A stretch of 44,228 nucleotides of DNA from JBOFLG01 sp051657745 (lineage in GTDB: Bacteria > Actinomycetota > Actinomycetes > Actinomycetales > Dermatophilaceae): positions 1-44,228 of the forward strand of contig JBOFLG010000051.1 of the NCBI GenBank assembly GCA_051657745.1, in the 5' to 3' direction. The translations under genes and the position numbers were made by a program. Under the pieces are notes generated by a model, which did no database searches, was not told the origin of the DNA, and was given only the letters and a program-made list of their open reading frames with translations. Below are positions 1 through 8,200 of the stretch, piece by piece (position 1 is the first letter of the stretch; each line of letters opens with the position of its first letter).

Positions 1-15
1 CCCCCCCCCCCCCCC
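1..15. repeat. Run of 15 C at the window edge
   Basis: The window opens with fifteen consecutive C. No other homopolymer of this length occurs in the window. Its position at the very edge suggests a contig end or a sequencing/assembly artefact rather than a biological feature. Confidence 0.6.
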
Positions 16-243
16 TCGACCGGTAGGAGGCGGCGGGTGGTTGCGGTCGCCAGGCCGCGGAGTGGGTGGCGAGGCGTGCGGAGAGTGCCCGGGCCGGCGA
101 AGTTGGCTGGGGTGGGTTGGGCCGCCGACCTGCTCGCAGGTCATGGGCGATGCGAGCGGTCGACCGCGGGTCGGTGCGGTGGTTTCCGCACCTGGTCGGA
201 CCCTGCGCTGGCGGGTGCCGAGGCAGTGGCATGCTCGGTGGTC
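16..243. other. Upstream region of aroQ, no gene seen
   Basis: Open frames run through this stretch on the plus strand, but their translations are arginine/glycine-rich without recognisable motifs, as expected for shadow frames in high-GC DNA. I see no convincing promoter or RNA gene. An N-terminal extension of the aroQ frame reaches position 37, but the family is normally about 145-165 residues and starts just before the NGPNLNLLG motif, so the extension is not accepted. Confidence 0.4.
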
Positions 244-729
244 ATGGATGACCGCACGGTGCTGGTGCTCAACGGGCCCAACCTCAACCTGCTCGGCGAG
301 CGCGAGCCCGAGATTTACGGGCCGAGCACCCTGGATGACGTGGAGCGGCTCTGCCGGGATGCCGCCGGCGCGGCAGGTCTGAGCGTCGACTTTCGGCAAA
401 GCAACCACGAGGGGGAACTGATCGACTGGGTGCAGGAGGGTCGGCGCGGCCTCGCCGGCATCGTGGTCAACGCGGCCGGCTACACCCACACCTCGATCGC
501 CCTGCGTGACGCGCTCGCCGCCTGCCGGGTGCCGCGGGTCGAGGTGCACATCAGCGACATCAGCGACCGCGAGCCGTTTCGCCAGCACAGCTATCTCGCC
601 GATGTCTGCGACCACCACGTCATCGGTCGGGGAGTTGCCGGCTATGCCGAGGCCATCACCTGGCTCGCCGAGCGCCGGGCGGCGGGCCCGTCATCCGACA
701 CCGGGGTGGCCGGGCGCGCTGGCTGTTGA
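244..729 (+). CDS. aroQ: 3-dehydroquinate dehydratase, type II
   Basis: Catalyses the reversible dehydration of 3-dehydroquinate to 3-dehydroshikimate, third step of the shikimate pathway, in the cytoplasm. The 161-residue product fits the type II family, which forms dodecamers. The N-terminal motif NGPNLNLLGEREPEIYG (about residues 11-27) carries the family signature including the catalytic Tyr. NAAGYTHTS (about 80-88) is the substrate-binding loop. VEVHISDISDREPFRQHS (about 100-117) carries the catalytic His and the substrate-binding IS dipeptide. The ATG at 244 was chosen because the family motif begins ten residues later; the frame is open further upstream without conserved sequence. The last 39 nt overlap, tail to tail, the convergent FAD monooxygenase gene. 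The C-terminal dozen residues are low complexity and probably not part of the fold. Confidence 0.93.
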   Translation: MDDRTVLVLNGPNLNLLGEREPEIYGPSTLDDVERLCRDAAGAAGLSVDFRQSNHEGELIDWVQEGRRGLAGIVVNAAGYTHTSIALRDALAACRVPRVEVHISDISDREPFRQHSYLADVCDHHVIGRGVAGYAEAITWLAERRAAGPSSDTGVAGRAGC

Positions 730-2325
730 CGGGGACAAGGCAGGTCGTCCGAGCGCGGTACGCACCTGAGCGGCAGTGACCGGCCGGGAGGTGGACAGCC
801 CGAGCAGGTGGTCCGGCCGCACGAGCAAAGCCGCGGAGTTGGAGAACGGCCGCGGCATCCCGGGCGGCATGCGCGCGACGGCGATGTCGTCGGCCAGCCC
901 GGTGGGCCGCGTGCCGTCTCGGGTGAGCAGCAGTCCACCAGTCCCGAGCCGCTGGTAGATCCGGGACCCGTCGGCGAGTCGGATGTCGGGCACACGCCGG
1001 CCGGCGGTGTCGCCGGTGACGAGCGCTGAGCGCACCGGAGACGGCGTGAGCATCGACATTCGGCGGGCCACGATCCGGGGGAGCGGGCCGCGCCGCAGCG
1101 GGCCGGCCGCCGCGAAGGCCAGGCGCCGGACCCACGCGGGGAGGGTCTCCATCCGCTCGATGCCGTCGGTGAGCGGGCGCACGTCGCGGTCGAACGCCGC
1201 GGCCCGCTCGTGGCTGTACGAGTCGAGCACCACGTCGGGGTCGCCGGGCTCGTTGAGGATGCCGGCCAGCCGCCACGCGAGCGAGACGGCATCCTGCAGG
1301 CCGGTGTTCAGGCCTTGGCCGCCCGCCGGGCTGTTCAGGTGTGCGGCGTCGCCGGCCAGCACGATCCGACCGGCTCGGTACTGCTCGACCCGCCGTTCGT
1401 GCTTGCGGTAGGCCGAGGTCCACAGCGTGGAGCGCCAGGCGCCGGCCCCGAGGATCCGGTCGGCGATCGCTCGGGCCCGGTGCGCGTGGTCCGCCTCGGT
1501 CACCTGGTCGGGGATCGCCGACTCGATGAGCCGCCAGGTCTGTTCACCGTGGTCTTCGGCGAAGCGGACCGCCAGGGTGAACGACGGGGCGGTGACGTCG
1601 CAGAGCCACCCGGTCGGGCGCTCGGCGTCAGCCGCGACCGTGACGTCGGCGAGGAAGGCGCGGGTCGGGTAGGTGGTGCCTTGCAGCGTCCAGCCCAACT
1701 GCTCGCGCACCGCGCTGCGTGCCCCGTCGGCGCCGATCAGGAAGCGGGCTCGGAGCGAGTGCGGCTCGCCGTGCCCCGCGGTGACCAGCACGTGGTCGCC
1801 GGTGTCGTCGAAGCGACGCAGCGGGGTGCCGAAGCGTACGTCGACCAGCCCGGTGGCGCGTACGGCGCTGAGCAGAATGCGCTCGGTGCGGTCCTGCGGG
1901 ATGGCCAGCGCGAATGCGGTCGCGCTCTGGTCGTCCGACCCGGCGAAGTCCAGGCTCAGCAGCGGCCGGTGGTCGCGGGAGCGCAGGATGTCGAGGGTCG
2001 GGTAGACCTGGCCCGCGTCGACCAATTCGTCCAGCACGCCGGCGACCGTCAGGATCTCGAGCGAGCGCGGCGTGATCAGCGTCGCCCGCGAGTGCGTGTC
2101 GAGTCGGGTCTTCGCCTCGAGCACGGTGACCCGGATGCCGCGGCGAGCCAGCAGGAGCGCGAGAGTGAGGCCGACCGGGCCGGCGCCAGAGATGGCGACG
2201 TCGGTGGTGGTGTCGGTGGTGTCCAGGTGGGCGGCGGCCGTGGTGTCCAGGTGGGCGGCGGCCGTGGTGTCCAGGTGGGCGGCGGCCGTGGTGTCCAGGT
2301 GGGCGGTGTCGGAATCGGCGGTCAT
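691..2325 (-). CDS. FAD-dependent aromatic monooxygenase (PheA/TfdB-like)
   Basis: A 544-residue class A flavoprotein hydroxylase that uses NAD(P)H and O2 to hydroxylate an aromatic substrate. Visible motifs are the Rossmann dinucleotide fold VAISGAGPVGLTLALLLARRG (about residues 43-63), the DG motif LIGADGARSAVREQLG (about 195-210), and the GD motif RIVLAGDAAHLNSPAGGQGLN (about 320-340) that binds the FAD ribityl chain. The C-terminal thioredoxin-like part ends in an Ala/Pro/Ser-rich tail. Its ATG overlaps the stop of the upstream ABM-like gene (ATGA at 2325-2322), so the two are probably translationally coupled. The N-terminus has an unusual tandem repeat (8-residue unit, AHLDTT core) before the Rossmann fold. 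The substrate cannot be told from sequence; close relatives occur in polyketide tailoring and antibiotic or xenobiotic breakdown. Divergent tetR suggests inducible expression. Confidence 0.85.
   Translation of the reverse strand: MTADSDTAHLDTTAAAHLDTTAAAHLDTTAAAHLDTTDTTTDVAISGAGPVGLTLALLLARRGIRVTVLEAKTRLDTHSRATLITPRSLEILTVAGVLDELVDAGQVYPTLDILRSRDHRPLLSLDFAGSDDQSATAFALAIPQDRTERILLSAVRATGLVDVRFGTPLRRFDDTGDHVLVTAGHGEPHSLRARFLIGADGARSAVREQLGWTLQGTTYPTRAFLADVTVAADAERPTGWLCDVTAPSFTLAVRFAEDHGEQTWRLIESAIPDQVTEADHAHRARAIADRILGAGAWRSTLWTSAYRKHERRVEQYRAGRIVLAGDAAHLNSPAGGQGLNTGLQDAVSLAWRLAGILNEPGDPDVVLDSYSHERAAAFDRDVRPLTDGIERMETLPAWVRRLAFAAAGPLRRGPLPRIVARRMSMLTPSPVRSALVTGDTAGRRVPDIRLADGSRIYQRLGTGGLLLTRDGTRPTGLADDIAVARMPPGMPRPFSNSAALLVRPDHLLGLSTSRPVTAAQVRTALGRPALSPSTASAPGHPGVG
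2219..2306. repeat. 24-bp tandem repeat inside the monooxygenase gene
   Basis: Three perfect 24-bp copies (2219-2242, 2243-2266, 2267-2290) and a 16-bp partial fourth (2291-2306) lie in the 5' end of the monooxygenase gene. The unit is a multiple of three, so it encodes an in-frame octapeptide repeat with an AHLDTT core. Copy number could change by replication slippage without breaking the frame. The perfect identity between copies points to recent expansion. Confidence 0.95.
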
Positions 2326-2975
2326 CGGCGTACTCCGTCATCCGTCTCGATGACGTCGTAGGCGTGGTAGTCGGTGCGGACCACGCCGCGGCTGATCCGC
2401 GCGGTGGTCGCGTTGACCTCGTCGGTCGAGTGCACCGGGTGGCCCTGGGTGGCGCTGAACACCCGGAGGAAGTCTTCGGTGCTCCGCCACCGGGCATAGG
2501 TGGCGATGCTGCCGCTCGTGAAGCCCTGCAGCACAGTGGTGCTCACGCATCCAGGGTCGCGGTTGAACGCCGCTCCGTTGCGGCGGGTCAACGCGGAGAC
2601 CGGCCGGATCAGCGGGCGCCAGATCCGGAACACGTCGATGATCGTCACCCCGGGTGTTGCGGTGCCGACCGGGGTTGGGTCGGCCCCGCCAGTGCCGGCG
2701 TGGCGGTACAGCGCGACACTCGGGCGTGCTCCGTCGGCCATTGCGCGACCCGCGGCGAGTGCGCCGGCGCGACCCGCGGCGGGGTCACGCCACGCCTCGA
2801 CGGTGACCACTCGGGTGCGGTCGTGAGCGAGGTGCACTGCCCAGCCGAGGCAGGTGCTGGCCTCGGCCAGGCGGCGCGCGGCCTCGACTGCCTGGGCGGC
2901 CAGGTGCTCGGCCCGGCTCGGGTCGGTGTCGTACTGCCGGAACGCGTGGGTGTCCGTGAGTCCGAGATGTCGCAT
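2322..2975 (-). CDS. ABM-like (dimeric alpha-beta barrel) protein, possible quinone-forming monooxygenase or cyclase
   Basis: A 217-residue protein I place, with moderate confidence, among antibiotic-biosynthesis-monooxygenase-like or SchA/CurD-type proteins. Two similar alpha-beta halves can be seen: residues about 3-75, and about 108-205, the second with the motif FRIWRPLIRPVSAL and the ABM-like segment GFTSGSIATYARWRSTEDFLR. Such proteins act without metal or flavin cofactor on polycyclic or quinone-type substrates, often next to FAD monooxygenases. The start at 2975 is chosen because GGAG/GGAGGA lies 7-10 nt upstream on the minus strand; the frame extends to 3092 but would swallow the divergent promoter region. 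It is the first gene of a two-gene operon, coupled by a 4-nt overlap to the FAD monooxygenase. The exact reaction is unknown. Confidence 0.6.
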   Translation of the reverse strand: MRHLGLTDTHAFRQYDTDPSRAEHLAAQAVEAARRLAEASTCLGWAVHLAHDRTRVVTVEAWRDPAAGRAGALAAGRAMADGARPSVALYRHAGTGGADPTPVGTATPGVTIIDVFRIWRPLIRPVSALTRRNGAAFNRDPGCVSTTVLQGFTSGSIATYARWRSTEDFLRVFSATQGHPVHSTDEVNATTARISRGVVRTDYHAYDVIETDDGVRR

Positions 2976-3032
2976 GGGTCCTCCAGATCTCCTCAATAAT
3001 GGAAGTAGCCACTGCCGATATTGATCAGTACG

Positions 3033-3070
3033 CCACATGTAATTGTGGAAGTCAAGAGTTTCGTTATTGT
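3033..3070. promoter_or_regulatory. Divergent promoter and candidate TetR operator
   Basis: The 101-bp gap between the minus-strand operon and tetR is AT-richer than its surroundings. An inverted repeat, CCACA-N6-TGTGG, lies at 3033-3048. On the plus strand TTGTGG (3043-3048), a 16-nt spacer and TATTGT (3065-3070) form a possible promoter whose start point would be at about 3077, the GTG of tetR, giving a leaderless transcript. On the minus strand TTGACT (3055-3050) is a possible -35 box; no good -10 partner was found. The inverted repeat overlaps both -35 regions, as expected for autoregulation plus control of the operon. This is inferred from position and symmetry only. Confidence 0.5.
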
Positions 3071-3076
3071 GGGGAG

Positions 3077-3682
3077 GTGGACGACACGACATCCGGCATC
3101 CGGCCGGCCCCGGCGGTCCGCGGCCGGCCCAAGGACCCCGCGGTGGACCGGGCGATCCTCACCGCCACCGTCGATGTCCTCATCCAGGTTGGTTATGGCC
3201 GGCTGCGGGTCGACGATGTCGCCCGGGCCGCGGGGTGCGGGCTCGGCGCCCTCTACCGCCGCTGGCCCACCAAGCGCGCCCTGGTGCTGGCCGCGCTGAT
3301 GACGATCGCCCCCGACGCCGACCTCCCGGTGACCGACGACCCGGCCGCCGACGTCCGAATTGGTCTCCAGCGCATGGCCAGCGGCCTGACCGGCCCGCTA
3401 GCCCGGCTGCTGTCCGGCCTGCTCACCGAGATGCAGGATGACGCCGAGCTCGCCGATGCATTGCGCGGCGCCGTGCTCGCCCCGTTGCGGGCCGCTCACC
3501 GCGAGCGCCTCCGGCGCCTCGTCGGCGACCTCGACGACCTCGACGACCGGGCCGATCTCGCGCCGGGCCTGCTGATGTTTCGTGCCCTGGTCATGGGTCA
3601 GCCGGTCCGGCCCGAGGAGGTGCCGGGCTTGCTGCCCCTGCTCCTCGGGCGGGTGAACAAGGCGGTCCCGAGCAGCCGCTAG
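3077..3682 (+). CDS. TetR/AcrR-family transcriptional regulator
   Basis: A 201-residue repressor-type protein. The N-terminal helix-turn-helix is recognisable as VDRAILTATVDVLIQVGY followed by LRVDDVARAAGCGLGALYRRWPTK (about residues 22-66), the usual TetR layout. The C-terminal ligand domain (about 75-201) is Leu/Ala-rich and not assignable to a ligand class. Start choice: GTG at 3077 sits 7 nt after a TATTGT -10-like box and would make a leaderless message; the alternative ATG at 2999 adds 26 Cys/Gln-rich residues and places the operator inside the coding region, so it is less likely. It is divergent from the ABM-like/FAD-monooxygenase operon, which it most likely represses along with itself. 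Confidence 0.85.
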   Translation: MDDTTSGIRPAPAVRGRPKDPAVDRAILTATVDVLIQVGYGRLRVDDVARAAGCGLGALYRRWPTKRALVLAALMTIAPDADLPVTDDPAADVRIGLQRMASGLTGPLARLLSGLLTEMQDDAELADALRGAVLAPLRAAHRERLRRLVGDLDDLDDRADLAPGLLMFRALVMGQPVRPEEVPGLLPLLLGRVNKAVPSSR

Positions 3683-3845
3683 AGCGCCCCACCACCGATG
3701 TCGCGCCGCGCGATCAAGACGTGGGCCGCCGAGCCCGAGCCCGGGCGCGAGCCGAACGCCGAGGAGGCGTGTGCCATCGCCGCCAGGCGTCCTCTGCAGG
3801 ATGCGGATGCAGCGCGGTGAGGGTGTGGCATCGCACCGAACAAGA

Positions 3846-3970
3846 GACCACGCGCCACGGTGCGTTCTCGCTCACTATCTGGCCGATGTCCAGGACGACC
3901 GTGATGACGAAGTCGCCTGGGACGAGCGGGCTCTCGTCGCCTGTGCCGGGGCCGATGCCGACCTGGCGAT
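3846..3970 (+). pseudogene. Possible remnant of a TPR-type actinobacterial gene
   Basis: A short plus-strand segment translates as RCVLAHYLADVQDDRDDE followed by VAWDERALVACAGADADLA. From memory this resembles the start of tetratricopeptide-like hypothetical proteins common in actinobacteria. The similarity lasts only about 40 residues, has no plausible start and stops abruptly at its 3' side where it enters the fic gene. From 3875 on it is antisense to the 3' end of fic. I read it as a fossil of a gene truncated by rearrangement. Chance resemblance is possible. Confidence 0.35.
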
Positions 3971-5110
3971 AGCCCCGATCTCGGTCATCAGGTCGGGGTA
4001 GGGGTCGGACAGCGGGCTCCGATCAGCGCGAATGGCCCTGGCCTGGGCCCTGAGGCCGTCCCCCGCCAGGTAGTAACGGCCGCGGGTGTGTCCGTGAGTA
4101 CGCAACAGCGTCGACTCGACGAGCCGTGCCAGGTCCCGGGTCGCGGTCCGTTCCTCGGTGCCGGTCCGCTTGACGTAGGACGGACGGGTGACCCGCAGGC
4201 CCAGCAGGGCGTCGAACAGGATGTCTGCGGTTCGGGAGGGCAAGCGGTGTTCCGCGACGAGGTCGTCCACGACGTTCCAGAGTCGCTCTGCCTCGGAGAA
4301 GCGCCGCTGGAGGGTCTGGGCCTGCATGTGGTGCGCTCGCAGGGTGAACTTGACCCACAGGTGCGCGTCGCGCTGGGGGTTCCATCCACCCGCTCCGGTG
4401 GCAGCCAGCGCGCGGTAGTAGTCCTCGGTGTTATGCCCCAGCCACTCCTCGATGCTGCTGAACGTCGGCTCGAGAACGTCATCCTGCGCAAAGACCAAGG
4501 TCTGCAAGGCCCGCGCCATCCTGCCGTTGCCATCGCGAAACGGGTGGACCATCACCAGGTTGAGGTGTGCCATGGCGCCACGCACCATGGGTTCCGTGGC
4601 GCCGGGCGCAGCCAGCGTCTCAGCCAAGGCGTCCATCAGCACCGGAACGCTGTCCGGGTCGGGGCCTTCGTAGACCGTCTGATCGCTCTTGTCGTCGCGT
4701 ACATAGATGTCGGTCGTGCGGTATCTGCCAGGAGACTTCGCCAGGTCGTGCTCGAGCAGCATGAAGTGCATCGACTTGATGGTGGCCACATCGGCGACGA
4801 AACCGGGCTCGGTGGCGACATTGAGCACGAAGGTGAGAACACGCCGGTAGCCCAGGATTTCGGCCCAGGTCTGCTGGTCCGCCGTGAGTGGTGCCTCGTC
4901 CTCGACCGCAGCGACGGCATCCTGGTCGGAGACGGTGTACCCCTCGATGGTGTTCGACCCCTGGATGGCGCGCGCTTGGGCGGTTCGTCGCAAACTTCCT
5001 CCCCAGCGTCTCGGGGCGCGCAGGAAGGTCGCGAGCGCGGCTCGGATCTCCTGGATCTCGCTGATGACCTGGTCATCTGCGAGATCCAGGTCGGGGGTCT
5101 GGAATAGCAT
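3875..5110 (-). CDS. Fic-family protein (AMP-transferase) with C-terminal winged helix
   Basis: A 411-residue Fic/DOC protein. The catalytic loop HPFRDGNGR (residues 189-197) matches the HPFx(D/E)GNGR consensus of active AMP-transferases, His189 being the catalytic base. The inhibitory motif SNTIEG (52-57, consensus S/T-x3-E-G/N) precedes the Fic core, so this is an autoinhibited Fic with an N-terminal inhibitory helix. Residues about 300-365 resemble a winged helix-turn-helix, common in chromosomal Fic proteins and potentially DNA-binding. The last 25 or so residues are Ser/Ala/Arg low complexity and lie opposite the TPR-like remnant, suggesting the native 3' end was replaced. It stands alone, with its own promoter flanked by an inverted repeat. 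No toxin-antitoxin partner is visible. The target protein is unknown. Confidence 0.88.
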   Translation of the reverse strand: MLFQTPDLDLADDQVISEIQEIRAALATFLRAPRRWGGSLRRTAQARAIQGSNTIEGYTVSDQDAVAAVEDEAPLTADQQTWAEILGYRRVLTFVLNVATEPGFVADVATIKSMHFMLLEHDLAKSPGRYRTTDIYVRDDKSDQTVYEGPDPDSVPVLMDALAETLAAPGATEPMVRGAMAHLNLVMVHPFRDGNGRMARALQTLVFAQDDVLEPTFSSIEEWLGHNTEDYYRALAATGAGGWNPQRDAHLWVKFTLRAHHMQAQTLQRRFSEAERLWNVVDDLVAEHRLPSRTADILFDALLGLRVTRPSYVKRTGTEERTATRDLARLVESTLLRTHGHTRGRYYLAGDGLRAQARAIRADRSPLSDPYPDLMTEIGAIARSASAPAQATRARSSQATSSSRSSWTSAR

Positions 5111-5115
5111 GCTCG

Positions 5116-5193
5116 TGTCTCTATGTCTTGATCATTGAGACACAAAGGCTATCCCGAGTGTGGCAATGGCGCAATGATTGAGACATAGAGACA
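5116..5193 (-). promoter_or_regulatory. fic promoter flanked by 20-bp inverted repeat (putative operators)
   Basis: Two 20-bp arms, 5116-5135 and 5174-5193, are inverted copies of each other with 18 of 20 positions matching. Between them on the minus strand lie TTGCGC (5174-5169), a 17-nt spacer and TAGCCT (5151-5146), a reasonable promoter for fic. The hexamer TGTCTC/GAGACA also recurs at 5137-5142, and each arm holds more than one AGACA half-site. The layout, one arm at the -35 edge and one between the -10 and the ATG, is that of paired operators. The winged helix of the Fic protein itself is an obvious candidate binder. Confidence 0.6.
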
Positions 5194-5243
5194 TGCGTGG
5201 AGGGGCGGCCGTAATCCGAGTGCCGGGCGTCGGTGAGTCCACG

Positions 5244-5249
5244 TAGCGT
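5244..5249 (+). promoter_or_regulatory. Possible -10 box of a leaderless ABC exporter transcript
   Basis: TAGCGT ends 8 nt before the ATG at 5258, and no Shine-Dalgarno sequence precedes that ATG. If used, transcription would start at or within two bases of the start codon. No clear -35 box is visible. Confidence 0.3.
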
Positions 5250-5257
5250 CATCCACG

Positions 5258-8200
5258 ATGGCGACTACGACCGCAGCACCGCACGATGTCACCGCGCCAC
5301 CGGCACCGGCCGCAGCGCCGCCGTCGGAGCGCCCGCGGCGGCAGGTCGGGGTGCGCCGGTTGCGCGGATGGAGCACCGTCGCGGCGCTCGCAGCATCCGC
5401 CACCGGAGCGGTTGGGCAGGCCCTCGGCACGGTGGCGGCGGGGCTGCTTGCCGCTGCTCCCTCGACGCGGCTGGTCGGCATCCTTGCGCTGTGTGTCGTC
5501 GGTGCGGCCGTGCTGGACACCGCCGGTCGCACCGGGTGGGCGGCCGTCGTCGACCGGGCCGAGGGCCGGCTGCGCGACGACCTCCTCGATGCCGCGCTGC
5601 ACCAGCCGCTGGCGGCGTTGCATGAGCAGGCGGTCGGCGAGGTGCTCGACCGAGTCGACGATGACACCCACGACCTCGGGTCGATGCTCCGGCGACAGGG
5701 GTGGGACGCCGTGGGCACGGTGTTCGCAGCCATCCCGATGTGGGTCGTCGCCGGTCTGACCTGGTGGCCGGCGTGGGTGCTGTTCCCGCTGACCAGCGCT
5801 GTCGCCTATCTTGCGGTACGTCGGCTGCTGCCGCCGATCGCGCAGGCCACGGTGGTCGAGGAGGTCGCCTGGACCGACCACGCCGCGGCCCTCGAGGAGG
5901 GAGTCGCCGCACGGGACGACCTGCGCACCAGCCTCGGTCAGGCGCACGTCGTGCGGCGGCTGAGCGCGCTGTCCGCCGAGGTGCACCGCCGCTTCGACCA
6001 GGTGCTCCGGATGCAGGCCCGCGTCGCGATGCGCACCGGGCTCCTGCTCTCCGGGCTGCTCGCCGGCACCGTGGTCGGTGGGGTGGCCCTCGTCATCTCC
6101 GGTGACCTCTCCGCAGGCCGGTTGGTCACGCTCTTCCTGGTCACCAGCATGTTCGTCGGCCAGGTCGACCAGCTGGCCCGCCACCTGCCTGAGCTCCAGG
6201 CCGGCCTTGGTGCGGTGACCCGGGTACGGCAACTGCTCGCCGCCGCACCCGAGCCCGACGGTGGGCTCCCGGTCCCCGCGGCGCGGCTCGACATCGAGTT
6301 CCGCGATCTCCAGTTCGCCTATCCCGAGGGCGAGTTCGCGCTCGACGGCGTGTCGCTGCAGATACCAGCCGGGCAGACCTGTGCGCTGGTCGGCCGTACC
6401 GGGTCGGGAAAGTCCACCCTGGCCGCGCTGGTGTCGCGTGCCGTCGAACCTGAGCCCGGGTCGGTGCTGTTGGGCGGTATCGACGTGCGCGACCTCGACC
6501 TGCAGCAGGTGCGGGCGGCGGTCGGCGTGGTCACCCAGCGCACCGACATCCTCGCCGGCACCCTCGCCCAGAACATCGCCCTGTTCGCCGACCTGCCCCG
6601 CGCCCGCGTCGAGTCCGCCGTGGCCGAGCTCGGTCTCCTCGACTGGGTGGGCGGCCTGCCACGCGGCCTGGACACCCTCGTCGGTCCGGGCGGCACACCG
6701 CTCTCCGCCGGCGAGGAGCAGCTGGTCGCCTTCGCCCGGCTCCTGGTGCGAGACGTCGCGATCGTGGTGCTTGACGAGGCCACCGCCCGCATGGACCCGC
6801 TCACCGAGGCGCGTGTCGTGCAGGCCGCCGACCGGCTGCTCACCGGCCGTACCGGCCTGTTGGTGGCGCACCGCCTCTCCACGACCGCCCGCGCCGACCA
6901 GGTCGCGGTGCTCGACCGCGGCCGGCTCGTCCAGCACGGCCCACGGGCCGAGCTCGCGGGCACCGCCGGCCCGTTCGCTCGCCTGCTCGAGGCGAGCGGT
7001 GCCGCGACGACCTCCTCGGATGCCGACGACGCGCCATCCGAGGAGAGCCTGGACCCGGTGGTGGGCGGGGCGCGGCGCATCGGGCCGCCGCCGGCCGTGC
7101 CCGACCTCGGCGCCGGGCCATCGTTGGCCCGCGGCATGCTCTCCGCGCTGCTGGTGCGCCCCTGGTGGGGAGTCGGGTCTGCGGTGCTGTTTTTCCTCGC
7201 GGTGGTCACCAGCGCGTTCGGCGCCGGTACCGGCTACGTGTGGGGGGTGCTGGTACAGCGGCTCCGTGACGGCGCCACCTGGGATGCCGGCACGACCACG
7301 CTCACCGCGGCCGCTGTGGTGCTCGTCGTCTCCGCCCCGCTGCTGCTCACTGCGGCCATCCGGTGCTACCCGCGCTGGTGGATCGAGGTGATGCTGCGGG
7401 TGCGCATGTCGGTGCTCGTGGGCCAGACCCGGCAGCACCGGCTTGAGCGCGCGCCGGCCGGCGAGGTGGTCGCGCGCGCGCTCGACGCCGACCGCTACGC
7501 CCGCTACGCCGACCGGTGGGTCGACTTCCTCAATGGGCTCGGCATCGTCGCGGTCACCGCAGCCCTCGCCGGAAGCCCCCTCGCCGGTGGGGTGCTCCTC
7601 GTGGTCATGGCCGGGTCGGCGCTGGCATCGGCCTCCGGGCGGCCCCTCGCTGGCCGGTCGGCCGCCGAGTCCGCCACCGCCCGAGCGACATTCGGCCGGG
7701 CCCTGGTGTCCGCGCTCGAGTCGGCCCGTACGGTCAAACTCGCCGCCGCCACGCCGCACCTGCACGGCCACCTGCGCCGGGTCGACGCCGGGCGGGTCGA
7801 GGCGGCGGTCGTCGAGCACCGGGTCCAGGCGGCACTCGACGGCGTGCCGGTGGTGATGGCGCAGGCCGGGGTGGTCACCGCGTGGACGATGTACGCCACC
7901 GGCGCGTGGGGCCTGGCCACCGCGCTCGTGGTGGCCACGACCGTGGGCGGCTTCGACTGGTTCGGCCGGGTCGCCGGTGCCGTGGTCACCGAGGCGCCCG
8001 GCACCCGCGCGTGGCAGCAGGCCACGTCTCGGTTCGCCGGCGGCGTCGACCTGATGCGGATGCCGACCGGCGTCGACCTGGTCGCCGGGTCCGCGCCCGC
8101 GGCAACCGTGCCCGAGCGGGTCCCGCTGCGCGAGCTGCGCCTCACCGGCGTGAGCGCAATCCACGACGACGGCACCCGCGGGGTCGAGCGGGTCGACCTC

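Noticed and set aside
37..243. N-terminal extension of aroQ to position 37
   Set aside because: Type II dehydroquinases begin close to the NGPNLNLLG motif. The extension is low complexity.
1210..2361. Plus-strand open frame with Gly/Val/Gln repeats opposite the FAD monooxygenase
   Set aside because: Shadow of the minus-strand gene. Its repeats are the complement of the 24-bp tandem repeat.
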